Origin: Eledone cirrhosa
Taxonomy: Eukaryota; Mollusca; Cephalopoda; Octopoda; Eledonidae
Length of the DNA stretch: 64,000 nucleotides
Direction: 5' to 3'
Assembly: GCA_964016885.1 (NCBI GenBank)
Contig: OZ024744.1
Span: 113,341,863-113,405,862 of the forward strand
Both the position numbers and the translations under genes were made by a program. Every line of letters begins with the position of its first letter. The first letter of the stretch is position 1. Positions 42,430 through 53,316 of this stretch are shown here, piece by piece. The notes under the pieces are model-generated. The model was not told the DNA's origin, did no database searches, and was given only the letters and a program-made list of their open reading frames with translations.

Positions 42430-44230
42430 AGATATATCATCAGCATCATCATAGTTTAACGTCCATCTTCCACGCTAGCATGTGTTAGACGGGAGTTGTC
42501 CCAATTTGAGGCAAGGTTGGTTGGGTGACCCTGTCTCGTTCATATAGGACTATCTGGCAGGTTTTCTATGGCTGGATGCCCTTCCTAACACCAACCACAT
42601 ATACAGTGTGGACTGGGAACTTTTTACCATGTTACCTACACGGCCACATTACAGCGTGGACTGTGTGTTTTTTTTTGTCGTGACACCTACATGATTTTGA
42701 TCTCGATCTCATCATCTCATTTATTTGGACCGGATGTCGTGGTACCAACTTTACAGAGAAAGGGTGGTGTTGGTGGGAGTGGGAGGATGGAGTAGGGGTG
42801 GTGGGTTGAGGTGTATATTTGGTTAAGAGGTGCCTACTGACTGTGGGTTTCGCTTTGTACATAGGCAAGGCAGGTCTTCTGTATTACTGCGTGGCGCCAA
42901 AGATCTCGGTCAAGTGACATTGTCTTAGAGAGGTGCAAGTGTGTAAGGTCGGAATTTATCAAATCGTCCCGGGTTTTTCCGGGTCTATCTACTCCGTAAC
43001 TTCCATCAATTTTGATCACCCTGCACTTTTTTATACAGCTGTCATCTTTCACGCATATCACGTGACCATTTATGTTTTGCCGTTCACGTATATTACTATT
43101 ACACATCCAACGGAGCATGCAATGCATTCTTCGTTCCTTTCCAGTTTGCGCAGGTCCTCTGCACACAATGCCCATGTTTCACTGCCATATAGCATTGTTG
43201 TTCGTATACAGGCATCATACAATCTGCCTTTCATTTTTAGAGAGAAACCTTTAGCGGCCAATAATGGTATAAGCTCTCTGAACCTTTTCCATCCCGTTCT
43301 GACTCTAGCTACTGTACTTTCAGAGCACCCTCCACCACTGCTCATTTTGTCACCCAGGTAACGGAAGGTGTCCACTATTTCTATAGAACCATCTGGGCAA
43401 TAGAAGGAGCTAGTATCCTGTGGGCACTTGCTACTTATTGCACCTGAGCATCAGCCACATATAAAATCTACGTTCTTAGATAGTTTACCTGTGATCCCAC
43501 TACATCTTTTATGTACCCATAGTTAGGTTTGGTAATAGAAATGAAGCCTTCCTCATTTCTATTTCCAACCCCATAGCCTCCATGGATTCCATCATAGCCA
43601 TCACTATGTTGTCCAACATGACCATTTAGGTTGCTAGCAATAATTAAGTAGTCGCTGTCGGTTATTTTGGAGGTAGTGTGCATTAGTGACTCATAGAACC
43701 TGTCCTTTATAACGTCGGGTAGACCAGATTGGGGTGCATAAGCAGATATTATTGTCACAGTAGTTCTATATAGAACTCGTCTTATTTTAATTATTCTGTC
43801 ATTCACTCTATTTACGTCAATTATCTTATCTACCCAGTTTTCAGCTAACATAATTCCTACTCCTCCCAGCCCTTTGTCATTTCCCACCCAGAAAAGCTTA
43901 TAGCATCGTTTTTTACCCCCAATGAATCTAGCAGACCCACCCCTACACCTAGTCTCTTGGACGCAACAAGCATCAACTTCCTTACGTTCAAGCATCTCTA
44001 CAACCTCGTTTGAATGACCTTTCAATGTGCCTATATTCATGTTACCAACTCTGAAGTTGGGTGGGTGGAATGGATGGGTTGGTGGGGCAGGGAGGGGTGT
44101 GGGAGACGGAATTATGTTGGTCATCCATGTCTGAAATAAAGAGGAGTCCTTGCATTCTTGTCCTGCAGCGGAAGGTGAATTTATCTTTATCTGTGACATT
44201 GTCATTGAGTGTTCAGACTTTCCAAATTCC
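42430..44230 (-). pseudogene. APE-type LINE (copy E): endonuclease fused to C-terminal region, RT deleted
   Basis: 3' UTR 42430-42840 with (CAT)-type tail; C-terminal part LYDACIRTTMLYGSETWALC (43215-43156), RKTRDDLINSDLTHLHLSKT (about 42970), AVIQKTCLA. Directly upstream is the APE endonuclease, 43555-44070: FRVGNMNIGTLKGHSNEVVE, CCVQETRCRGGSARF (catalytic Glu), GLGGVGIMLAENWVDKII, TIISAYAPQSGLPD, IIASNLNGHVG (consensus GDFNGH, so catalytic Asp is replaced by Asn), YDGIHGGYGVGNRNEEG. The junction near 43535 skips the whole RT domain. Confidence 0.82.
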
Positions 44231-44457
44231 GCAGTCCAACGAGCAAACTGAAAATCAACCAGGTCTAAACTTAAGGAGTAATAACCGAGATGGTAGCTTT
44301 GCTATACTGATTTGTAAGAGAACTTACTATAAACCGCTGAGTTATGATTGGACCAAATGGTGTATGGGGTTGGGAGGACGGGAAATGGGTAACTTTAGGA
44401 GAAGGTTAGTTTTTAGGAAGGGTCGAAACAGAATGAAGCATATTATTAAAAACATGT

Positions 44458-44574
44458 TTTGAGTTCAAATCCCGCCGAGGTTAACTTTGCCTATCATCCT
44501 TACGGGGGGTCGATAAAATAAAGTACCAGTAATACACTGGGGTAATTGCTGGCCTTGTGCCAAAAGTAGAAACA
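44458..44574 (+). mobile_element. SINE family A, truncated at the B box
   Basis: Starts at GAGTTCAAATCCC. 16-bp target duplication ATTATTAAAAACATGT at 44442-44457 and 44575-44590. Confidence 0.93.
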
Positions 44575-44828
44575 ATTATTAAAAACATGTAAAATATTAA
44601 TTGAAAATCCGAGAGAAAAAAAATGTAGAAGTTTATATATATATTATTCAGTTGATGAAACTTGGTTGATCAAATAATCTGCTGACTTTTTCATAAACAG
44701 ACATAAAGCAGTCAACATTTTGTATTCCTTAGGATTTTCTCTGTAAGGTATCACCTGGAATTTCAGTATAATAAAGAGAGAAGGTTTTATTCATACATAT
44801 TCATTTGATTACCTAATTCCATTATACA

Positions 44829-45053
44829 TATTTCAAAGATGCAAGGGTGGTTATATAATAACCCCTGGCATATTTTCATCAGATGGAGTGAGATGTATTT
44901 GCCTATCCATTGATATGTTACTAGTTTAATGTGCTGTTAACATAGCTGTCCAATTAAACCAGTAAAAAATCAATAGATAGGAAAATACATCTCACTGCAT
45001 CTGATGAAAACATGTTAGGGGTTATTACATAACCACCCTTGCATCTTGGAAAT
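44829..45053. repeat. Foldback repeat, about 100-bp arms
   Basis: Arms 44829-44930 and 44954-45053 (GATGCAAGGGTGGTTAT...; ATAACCACCCTTGCATC). Both arms carry CTGATGA (minus at left, plus at right) but no GAAA follows, so not called a ribozyme. Confidence 0.8.
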
Positions 45054-45289
45054 CTAAACTATAATAAAGTAAAGAGTGCGGGACTGCGTACGGTTTATTT
45101 CTTTTAATCCAGTTAGTAAAATAAGTTGGATTACTTTGAATAAATAATTGTTTCTACTTTTAGAATGAATGAATATTACATAATTTATGTACAAAATTAA
45201 ATTTAATATAAATATTAATATAAATAATTTTATTGCTTATTTAAAATTGACTTCTTTTCAAAATTTCAAATTTCTACACTTCCGGTATA

Positions 45290-45690
45290 TCGCCGCCACC
45301 ACCACCACCACCACTTCATCTAGCATATATATAGAAAGAGAGAGTGTGTGGTGAGAGAGATACAGAGAGATAGAGTGGTTATGATTTTCTACGTGTGTAT
45401 CTATGTGTATGTGCACATACATACATCTATATGTATGAGTATATAACTATAATCGCGCAAACACAAACTTATAAAACTACACGCTCACGGACATACATTC
45501 ACACAAATACACATACTTTCACACAAACACATACATACTTTCACACATATACATTTACACAAACACACACATACAGCCATGATAGCAGCGTTCGGTGAAT
45601 TGGAAATGGGAGGGTAAAACAAGTATAACGTTTTATTTATTTATTAACTTTTTATTTATTTATTAATTCATTTTTTTAAACTCATTTAAA
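45290..45690. repeat. Simple-sequence region
   Basis: (CAC)n at 45295, GAGA run, then long ACAC/ACATAC-rich stretch to 45575 and TTTATT run to 45680. No ORF beyond repeat-encoded frames. Confidence 0.7.
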
Positions 45691-45695
45691 ATAAT

Positions 45696-45874
45696 TGTTT
45701 CTACTTTTGGCACAAGGCCAGCAATTACCCAATACATTACTGGTACTTTATTCTATCGACCCCGGAAGGATGAAAGGCAAAGTTAACCTCGGCGGGATTT
45801 GAACTCAGATCATACAGGGAGGTAACTCTATGCTTCAAAGCACGGCATCCGACCCTCTACCGATACTGCCAATC
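45696..45874 (-). mobile_element. SINE family A with 13-bp duplication
   Basis: CATTTAAAATAAT at 45683-45695 and 45875-45887. Confidence 0.92.
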
Positions 45875-45887
45875 CATTTAAAATAAT

Positions 45888-46424
45888 GGTTACAGAACGA
45901 AAACACTAACAAATATAATATATACAAAGGAAAGGGAAGGGAAAAAAAGAAAGAGAAAAAGTACACAAGCAAATAATTCACACATCTAAGATAATGTATT
46001 TAGCTGACAGAACACGGTATTTTAGGATTTTGTTCTGTTCAGCTGCGGATGCTGTAGCTCTCGCCCTTACCGCTGCATTCAGAATGTGGGAAGAAGCAAA
46101 AGAGTCACGAACTGTGACGTCCCAGGTAAGGTACCTGCCTCTTGACCAGGAGCACAGAGTAAGACCATCAAGTCTTTTCCCATCAATTCAAGACAACCCA
46201 GATGGTTCCAAAATTGGGGGAATGTTTTCCCGGGCCAACGCTCTTAAGTGGTAATAGGACAGTGTGTGTATGTGCGTGCGCGTGAGTTTGTCGGCGTTCT
46301 TAAATTAGAGACACGTGTGTGTGTGTCAGTTTTTAAGTTAGACATATATATGTGTGTATCCCTTTCCTTCCTTTTACACACACATACATTCACACAAACA
46401 CACACACACACACATTGTGTGATG
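45888..46424. other. Unclassified; GT/CA microsatellites
   Basis: An 86-codon plus frame (45994-46254) shows no family. Followed by GTGTGT and CACACA runs (46260-46415). Confidence 0.35.
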
Positions 46425-47098
46425 GACGGGTGGAGAGAAGTCCCTCAAATTTATATACATGTGAATGGAGTTCTACTGAAGCAGTTAGAGAAGTTCAAGT
46501 ATCTCGGGACCGTGTTGATGAGTGATGGAATGCAGGAGGCTGAATTAAGTGCAAGAATTGCAAAAGCTGATGCAGTAATGCGCCAGCCTCATCAATCATA
46601 TGAAGGGGGTAGGTGTAAAAGCCAAACTCGCTGTCTTCCTGGTATTCCTGCCAACTCTGACCGAGGATCATGAATCTTGAGTAATGACCAAAAGAATACA
46701 ATTGCAAATAAAAGGGGTAGAAATGGGATTCCTCCGAAGGGTCTTTGGAGTAACGTTACTCGATAAAGTGCATAACTCAGAGAGCAGAGAGTCACTCCTG
46801 GTAGTGCCGCTACTTCTCCGAATTGAGAGATCACAACTCCGATATTATGAGCATGTGGTTAGAATGTCTCAGTAAAGAATCGCTAGACACATTTTACAGG
46901 CAAAACCAACCGGCAAGAGACCCAGAGGTAGACCCTGAGCAAGATAGTTGGATAACATCCATGAGCTTGGCTGGTCACACTTTGGGATCCAGCTGGATCA
47001 GTTAGAGATGTTTGCTACTAACAGACTCTCTGGAAGGAGTGTTTGAGAAGGACTCTGCCCCCGCGACCCTCTCAGAAATAAGGGGGCAAAGAAGAAGA
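46425..47098 (+). pseudogene. Non-LTR retrotransposon C-terminal region
   Basis: VNGVLLKQLEKFKYLGTVLM SDGMQEAELSARIAKADAVM (46462-46580), then frame-shifted VEMGFLRRVFGVTLLDKVH (46706) and LLLRIERSQLRYYEHVVRMS (46816-46875), PTGKRPRG-like stretch near 46908. This KYLG...RRV.GV...R...RWYGHV.RM order is the common post-RT tail of several LINE clades. Three or more frameshifts. Confidence 0.7.
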
Positions 47099-47119
47099 TA
47101 TTGTCAATTTACTTTTCAA

Positions 47120-48340
47120 TTTACATATATCTATATGCATATATGGAAAAAATGAAATTTCATTTCTCACTCTTAATACTGCTGATACTTAAATATAAGT
47201 ATGTATACGTACATGCACATATGTATACAGACGTACAGTAGTATGTATATACATACATGCACACATATATATATGTACGTATGGGTTTACCGAACATTTA
47301 TTAGGTGGATTGGCAGTATCGGTAGAGGGTCGGACGCCATGCTTTCCAGCATAGTTACGTCCCTTTACGATCTGAGTTCAAATCCCGCCGAGGTTGACTT
47401 TGCCTTTCATCCTTACGGGGTCGATAAAATAAAGTACCAGTAATGCACTGAGTAATTGCTGGCCTTGTGCCTAAAGTAGAAACATTTATTATAATGCTCG
47501 CTTTGTTTGTAAACAAACAGCCTGAATTATTAGCCGTACATGTTCAGCAAACATCGTTGCCCTTTTGTTCAACACTGACAAAAGAACGATGAACTAGTTT
47601 CTAGCATATTAGCTGTTATCAGCACCGTATACCTTCCTGTCAGTCGATTGAATGTTTGAAAGTATATACTTTCCTTATGCATATTAACGGCCGAGCAGTC
47701 TAATTTGCATATCGAGTGAGTTAGTTGGCCGGGTGTACCGAAAACGATAAATGGAAAAAATGAAATTTCATTTCTCACTCTTAGTACGGCTGATACTTAA
47801 ATATAAGTATGCATACGTACATACATATATGTATACAGATGTACAGTAGTATGTATATACATACATACATGCACACACATATATATATATATATATATAC
47901 GTATGGGTTTACCGAACATTTATTATTGTAAACAAACAGGCCAAATTTTTTCCATTTATCGTTTTCTGTACACCCAGCCGACTAACTCACTCTATATGCA
48001 AATTAGGATGGAAAAGTGCATTAGACTCCAGGGGGATTACTTTGAAGGAGAAAACTCTTAGTGTGAAGTTTCGGTTTGAAATAAATCTTTTGTGACATCA
48101 GTCCTGGAACTTTTCTGACACACCTCGTATGTATATACGTATACATACGTATATTTAAGTATCAGCCGTACTAAGAGTGAGAAATGAAATTTCATTTTTT
48201 CCACTTATCGTTTTCGGTACGCCCGGCCGACTAACTCACTCGATATGCAAATTAGGCTGATCAGCCGTTAATATGCATAAGGAAAGTATAATAAGCTAGA
48301 AACTAGTTCATCGCTCCTTTGTCAGTGTTGAACAAAATGG
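47120..48340. repeat. Complex with direct and inverted copies of one repeat
   Basis: ATGAAATTTCATTTCTCACT...ACTTAAATATAAGTATG occurs at 47153 and 47758 (direct) and reversed near 48140-48205. The block 47570-47820 pairs with 48130-48340 over about 200 bp (landmarks GATGAACTAGTTTCTAGC, TATGCATATTAACGGC, GCATATCGAGTGAGTTAG). A SINE lies in the first copy; the second copy shows the uninterrupted site. Confidence 0.75.
47304..47480 (+). mobile_element. SINE family A with 11-bp duplication and visible empty site
   Basis: AACATTTATTA at 47293-47303 and 47481-47491. The sister repeat at about 47915-47945 reads through this site without a SINE. Confidence 0.93.
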
Positions 48341-48365
48341 CAAAACGGCAAAACGGCCGAAAAAT

Positions 48366-49383
48366 AGTAATATTGTTGAAATATAAACCTTTAAAAATAC
48401 AGGACAAGAAACTAAAATAAAACTTTAAAAGAATAGGACAAGAAACTAAGATAAAACTTTAAAAGAATAGGACAAGAAACTAAAATAAAACTTTATAGAA
48501 TTGGACAAGAAATAAAAAATTTTACAATAATATTAGTGGCAAAATTTTTATTGGTAAAAAATCGAGTTCCACATTCATAGGCTCTGGGTTCCACATTCAG
48601 AGGTCGTCGTCAGACCGGGGGGATCATTTGATCCTGGTTTGAACACCAATTGGGCCATAACCATACCCCTATTTCATCATTCGGCGACACGCCTCATGTG
48701 TCATGCATAATGTGAATGGACCCATGGGCCCATGAGCACAGATCTTGAGCAGCAGCGGACGGTCTTGTCGTCCCGCTCATCCTTGATCTTGACCAACCCG
48801 TCCATCTTCTCCTTGCATCTTGTCCTTGAGTTCAAGTCCGGCAGTCCAGATGAATGCGTGCCACAGCTTTCTGGTACAGGAAGGGGGAGCAGGAGGACTG
48901 GAGGGATGACGGGATAGAGGGTTGAGGGAGGTGCCGTAGTCGGTGGTCAGAGTCGACATCTTGTCCCGGTCGTCTTCTCCATCTTCGTCTGGTGTTGCGG
49001 GACCAGAAGTGCATTCTTGGAGGAGACCTGCAGCTGCATCGGCCAATTCTTCTTGCAATGGTCATTCTGACGGAGCAGAACTGCTCAGCCAACCAACCCC
49101 AACCAGAACCAACCGCTCAGGGGCAACGCACAATGAGAGCATGACAATTATTATGCACTAATCAAGAAGATACTGGGGCATAGCACAGGAAACGAATAAA
49201 AAAATTTTGCCACTAATATTATTGTAAAATTTTTTATTTCTTGTCCAATTCTTTAAAGTTTTATCTTAGTTTCTTGTCCTATTCTTTTAAAGTTTTGTCT
49301 TAGTTTCTTGTCCTATTCTTTTAAAGTTTTATTTTAGTTTCTTGTCCTGTATTTTTAAAGGTTTATATTCCAACAATATTACT
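48366..49383. mobile_element. Foldback element with repeat-rich arms and GC-rich core
   Basis: Inverted arms of about 187 bp (48366-48552; 49195-49383) made of a roughly 35-bp unit (AGGACAAGAAACTAAAATAA) repeated three to four times. The 640-bp core is GC-rich with frames on both strands (minus 49058-48777, 93 codons; minus 49092-48832), none recognised. Structure resembles foldback transposons. No target duplication identified. Confidence 0.7.
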
Positions 49384-49419
49384 TTTTTTGCTGTACGCAT
49401 TTTTCTATCTGGTCTACTA

Positions 49420-49500
49420 TTTTTTAAGGCAATGCAAGCAACAACTATCTAATAATTAAATGATCATAGTGAATTACTGACATTTTAAAGTCCTTTTGAG
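49420..49500 (+). repeat. Direct repeat, left copy
   Basis: AAGGCAATGCAAGCAACAAC and following 50 bp recur at 50096-50180; together they bracket the ORF at 49676. Confidence 0.7.
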
Positions 49501-49675
49501 TATAATTGCAATCTAGTTGAGGCAACTGGCTTAATGACAAAGCTAGTAAATCATGAATGCATTTGAGATGATTAGTGCACAATAGTGAATTGGTGAAACT
49601 TGTGCATTTCAATGGTGTTACAACAATAGATGTAAGTTATATAGTAGTAATACTTTATCATTTTAACTTTTTAGA

Positions 49676-49957
49676 ATGGACAAAAACCCATGCAAAGAAA
49701 TGACTTTGACTGCAGTGATTCTCTCCAATTTACTTACAAAGCAAAACGTGGTCAAATACCTTATCATCTCTGATAAAATGCCCATTGAATCACTGAAAAT
49801 CGGATGCATGGAATTCCTCATAAAATACACCTATGAATCGGAAGCCATCACATATATCAATGGATATAGGGAGTTGTTTACACTGGAAGACCATCACTTC
49901 ATTTGTGACTTCATCAGTTATCTCCACGATTATCTCAGAGACACCCAATGCCATTGA
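49676..49957 (+). CDS. Short ORF resembling a BTB/BACK linker region, possible exon
   Basis: 93 codons from ATG 49676 to TGA. AVILSNLLTKQNVVKYLIIS, then DKMPIESLKIGCMEFLIKYT looks like the L...C..FL block at the BTB-to-BACK junction of kelch-like proteins. This is a weak, pattern-based similarity. A CTTTTTAG acceptor-like site lies just before the ATG, so it could be an exon of a longer gene, or a decayed copy. Codons are not repeat-derived. Flanked by direct repeats (49420-49500, 50096-50180). Function not assigned. Confidence 0.3.
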   Translation: MDKNPCKEMTLTAVILSNLLTKQNVVKYLIISDKMPIESLKIGCMEFLIKYTYESEAITYINGYRELFTLEDHHFICDFISYLHDYLRDTQCH

Positions 49958-50095
49958 TGAGAGGTGATCCAATGTGTGAGCATGTAACTAATCTTATAGA
50001 AGTTGTTATCGACCACCTGGCTTTTAGTGACATTTGACTGATTTGACTGATAATGATGTATTTTTAAAAAGTATGTGTACATTCTTGTTACTATT

Positions 50096-50180
50096 TTAAG
50101 GCAATGCAAGCAACAACTATTTAATAAAATTTAAATTTAAAAATGACCATTGTGCATTACTAGTATGATGACATTTTATT
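50096..50180 (+). repeat. Direct repeat, right copy
   Basis: Diverged copy of 49420-49500. Confidence 0.65.
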
Positions 50181-50217
50181 AAGTCACAAAATTAGTCAGT
50201 CAGCCATAGAAAAAGGA

Positions 50218-51015
50218 TCAGGTGGCAAAAACATTGGCAAAAATATGTGTCAATTTAAGATTTCCAACATTGTTCAAATGAATAATATCTGGTTTGAAGT
50301 CAGATTTGTCAAATTTTGACCAATTTTCAATGTTGTGAAGATTGGGCAAGTTCAATTTTTGAATCATTTCTTTCATGCAGTAATTAAACTTTTCCAAACG
50401 AGAATTTCTCTTGCTCAAGTCATTTTTATTTTCAATTACACTTTGTGGACGTGGAATGACACCACTGTAGGAAATGGGTGTACAGTGGTGCTTTTCCGCT
50501 ATTTTCTGTAGCCTTGCAAAGAGACTCTTCCCCTGTTTTTCCGGTTTTGTGCCTCGAATGGGCACTTTGTCCTTAATTTACAAATAAATGATTAATAAAA
50601 AATACTTGGGCAAAAATTATTGTATTACTTTGCACAGCTTTGTAGTGTGCCAACGGTGCGACGAGGATTCAGATCATTAGAGCCGACATGAACCACCAAT
50701 ACTTTCACAAAAGGACAACAGATAACAATGTTGGCGATTAACATTACCTGGCCCTGACGAGCCCCAGGTATACAAAATATCTAAGTATTTTTGTTGGTAT
50801 GATAAGTAAATACATTTGAATTAATATTTTTATACCTTCTGGTCATTCGATTTCGCCACATTTCTAATTATGGATTTGTAAAAACTGGCATGAATGTGAA
50901 TTTGATCAGTCCAATTACCCGATTTTAGTAAAAAGTTTTGATTCGAAATGGAAATACTCCATTTCCGTGCCATAGAAAAAATGAATAAGCCGATCAAAAA
51001 ACCGCGAAACATCAT
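50218..51015 (-). CDS. Possible SGNH/GDSL-type hydrolase, spliced or decayed
   Basis: Last exon 50580-50218: SLFARLQKIAEKH, ISYSGVIPRPQ, KRNSRLEKFN, then DIIHLNNVGNLKLTHIF. The D-x-x-H-L-N block and the SGVIPRP strand are typical of SGNH hydrolases. Upstream (about 50780-50630) reads PGARQGQV and VLVVHVGSNDLNPRR, the GxND block (oxyanion hole Asn). Further upstream MMFRGFLIGLFIFSMARKWS (51015) looks like a signal peptide, ending at AAG|GTATAA. Possible introns are AT-rich with CTTAG and TTAAG acceptors, but the phases do not all agree. The GDS nucleophile block is not seen. Either a small secreted hydrolase gene, or a remnant (LINE ORF1s can also carry such esterases). Confidence 0.45.
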
Positions 51016-51930
51016 TTTTAATTAAGCGAAATTAGTGGATGCAAATCTCAGAAAATATTGTACACTATTCGCACCTATCGGTACAAAAAAATCGCACGAC
51101 TGTTAATAATACTAGAAGTGCAAACTATCTGTTGAATACCTGGTATATGAAGAGCAACCGATACGATCGGTCGGCGATCGGTCTTGAAGAAGAATGAAGA
51201 ATGAAGTGAAATTTTGGTCTGGTTGTTGTCATCGGTGTTTCGCAGAGATGCCGGCGCGAACAAAGGTGTCATTGACACAAAGTTGTCCGCTTGAACAAAG
51301 GTGTCGGTCCGACAAAGGTGTCAGTCAGACAGACAGTCAGACAGTGTCACAGTCGGTGCGACAAAGCGATCAATGCGATTAAAAAAAATTTAACTCACAT
51401 GTTTACCTATATTTTCGCAAACTATTGATAGATTGGTACAAAAAATAGCTTTGATAATAAACATAAATTTTTAACGAAGTATTTAAAAAGCATTTTAGCA
51501 GTGAAAAGTGAAGTAATGTTTCACACTGACGCAAGTAGGGCCGTTCAGAAATGACGTAGTCAATTAGGAGGGGATTCGGCGATTTGACTACATTTGACTA
51601 ACGTAATCACAATCACAAGAGTTCCGCCGAAAAAAATTCATTTCTGGATTACCTCCCCTGGCGTCACGCTTACTACTAACTCACTTGAACACAAGATTTA
51701 TCAGCAAACTTTGATTATAAACTTTTTCCCGCTGGACCAAATTTCTAGATTTTTAAGCCAAAAGATGCGTAATGATCTACTGTTCATGCTCATATAAGTT
51801 TTATCTCAGTTAAATAAAGTAGAGCCGCGCTGTACTGTCGTAAACAGACGATTGCCATCGAAAACACGACCACAACAATATTACTAAACGGACTACCGTC
51901 CGTTTAGGATATATATTATGAATATATAAT
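51016..51930. other. Low-repeat sequence, no gene recognised
   Basis: Contains ACAAAGGTGTC repeated four times near 51263-51330 and (CAGACAGT) runs to 51350. 51520-51900 shows nothing classifiable. Confidence 0.4.
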
Positions 51931-52139
51931 ATATATATTTATGATTTTAATAACCTCTGTCATTTTCATTCTACTAATTTATTTACATTATTCTTAACTC
52001 CGAAGCCGAGAATCATTCGGTTTCCTAAATAGAATATTAGTCTACGGCTCCCTTTATATCATAAATGTGGTTTTGACTTTGTGTGTAATTGTTCTCATCG
52101 TCCCACATAGCTACGTATTATCTTCGTTTATTTCCGTTC

Positions 52140-52312
52140 ATTGCCAGGGAACGTCTTCATGAACCAAAGTATCGTCTTCCTGTTTTCCTTCAGTTGCAAC
52201 GTTTTTCGAAATATTTACTTCTGCGTTCACAGATTGATTTTTATACTTTCAGAAGATTCCGTTAAGTGTGAAAGCAGCGATTCTTTGCTTAAACTTTAAT
52301 CTGTTATTTTAA
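52140..52312 (-). repeat. Helitron-like repeat R1, fragment
   Basis: Reverse copy of 41975-42140 (CGTCTTCCTGTTTTCCTTCA, GCGTTCACAGATTGATTTTT). Followed by (TA)n to 52515. Confidence 0.8.
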
Positions 52313-52343
52313 TAAATATATATATAATATATATATATAATAT

Positions 52344-52374
<31 letters not shown>

Positions 52375-52535
52375 ACTCTGATTTACGTTTCGTTTCGCTT
52401 TTTCTACCTGCCAAAATGCGAATCTCACTGAATTTATATTTATATATGTATATATGTATATATATATATGTATATTATATATATATATTATATATACATA
52501 TACATATATATATATCCAGGAAGTGTAACTTGGAG

Positions 52536-53219
52536 GGCATACGTTAAGACGGGCGTTCGGGAAAGTGAAAGTAAATTTATTTTCATTTTCGAACGTCGTG
52601 TTTACATTTTGTGTGTGTGTTTAGATCTAAATGAGTGTCGTTTTAACTGATTATATATATGTGTGTGTGTGTGTGTGTAGTTGACGGTTGAGAGAAGAGT
52701 ACTCAATACCGAAGTAATCTTGTAATGAGGCTTGCAGAATGGCGAGTCCGCCATTCTAGACGCTGCTGCCTTGCAGAAGTCCCAAATCGAAGCTCTGACA
52801 CTCTCGTCCCCATCATTCAGCAGGGATTTTGCCAGGCAGCCGCATCACCTCCGATGGTTGGGCTTCCTATTTGGAAATTGAAGGCGGGATTTACGTTCAT
52901 GATGTTGTGGTGCACGAACGGAACTTTGTAGATCCTGCGGACCTTGATGTGCACACACAGCTCATAGGGAACACATGGAGCCGTGCAAAGAAGAAGCTTC
53001 GTCGCCAGCATGTGCAAGCCTCATTACAAGAATACTTCGGTATTGAGTACTCTTCTCTCAACCGTCAACTACACACACACACACACATATACATATATAT
53101 ATAATCAGTTAAAACGACACTCATTTAGATCTAAACACACACACAAAATGTAAACACGACGTTCGAAAATGAAAATAAATTTACTTTCACTTTCCCGAAC
53201 GCCCGTCTTAACGTATGCC
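52536..53219 (+). mobile_element. Merlin-type DNA transposon, internally deleted
   Basis: 684 bp, inverted repeats of about 200 bp beginning GGCATACGTTAAGACGGGCG (52536-52737; 53013-53219). Exact 9-bp target duplication AACTTGGAG (52527-52535; 53220-53228). Merlin elements are known for 8-9 bp duplications. The centre holds the end of an ISXO2-like transposase. Confidence 0.9.
52770..53075 (+). pseudogene. Merlin (ISXO2-like) transposase C-terminal fragment
   Basis: EVPNRSSDTLVPIIQQ (about 52782) in one frame, then PGSRITSDGWASYLEIEGGI (52832-52891), VHDVVVHERNFVDPADLDVH and TQLIGNTWSRAKKKLRRQHV in another. The SDGW Asp is present. The expected catalytic Glu in the HTQxIExxW motif is Gly here (TQLIGNTW). 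N-terminal domain and first Asp are missing. Confidence 0.85.
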
Positions 53220-53316
53220 AACTTGGAGTTACTGTAGGTTCACCCAGGTGAGCACTCGATGTTTAGGTTCACTTCAGTGTCGAGGTGTAGAGCTAGACAG
53301 AGTGTATTATAATAAT

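Noticed and set aside
44829..45053. Hammerhead ribozymes in this foldback
   Set aside because: CTGATGA is present in both arms, but no GAAA box follows after a hairpin.
45994..46254. 86-codon plus-strand ORF
   Set aside because: No family resemblance, no splice or context support.
48777..49058. Known protein in the core of the 48-49 kb foldback
   Set aside because: Frames on both strands look coding-like in composition but none matches a family I can name.
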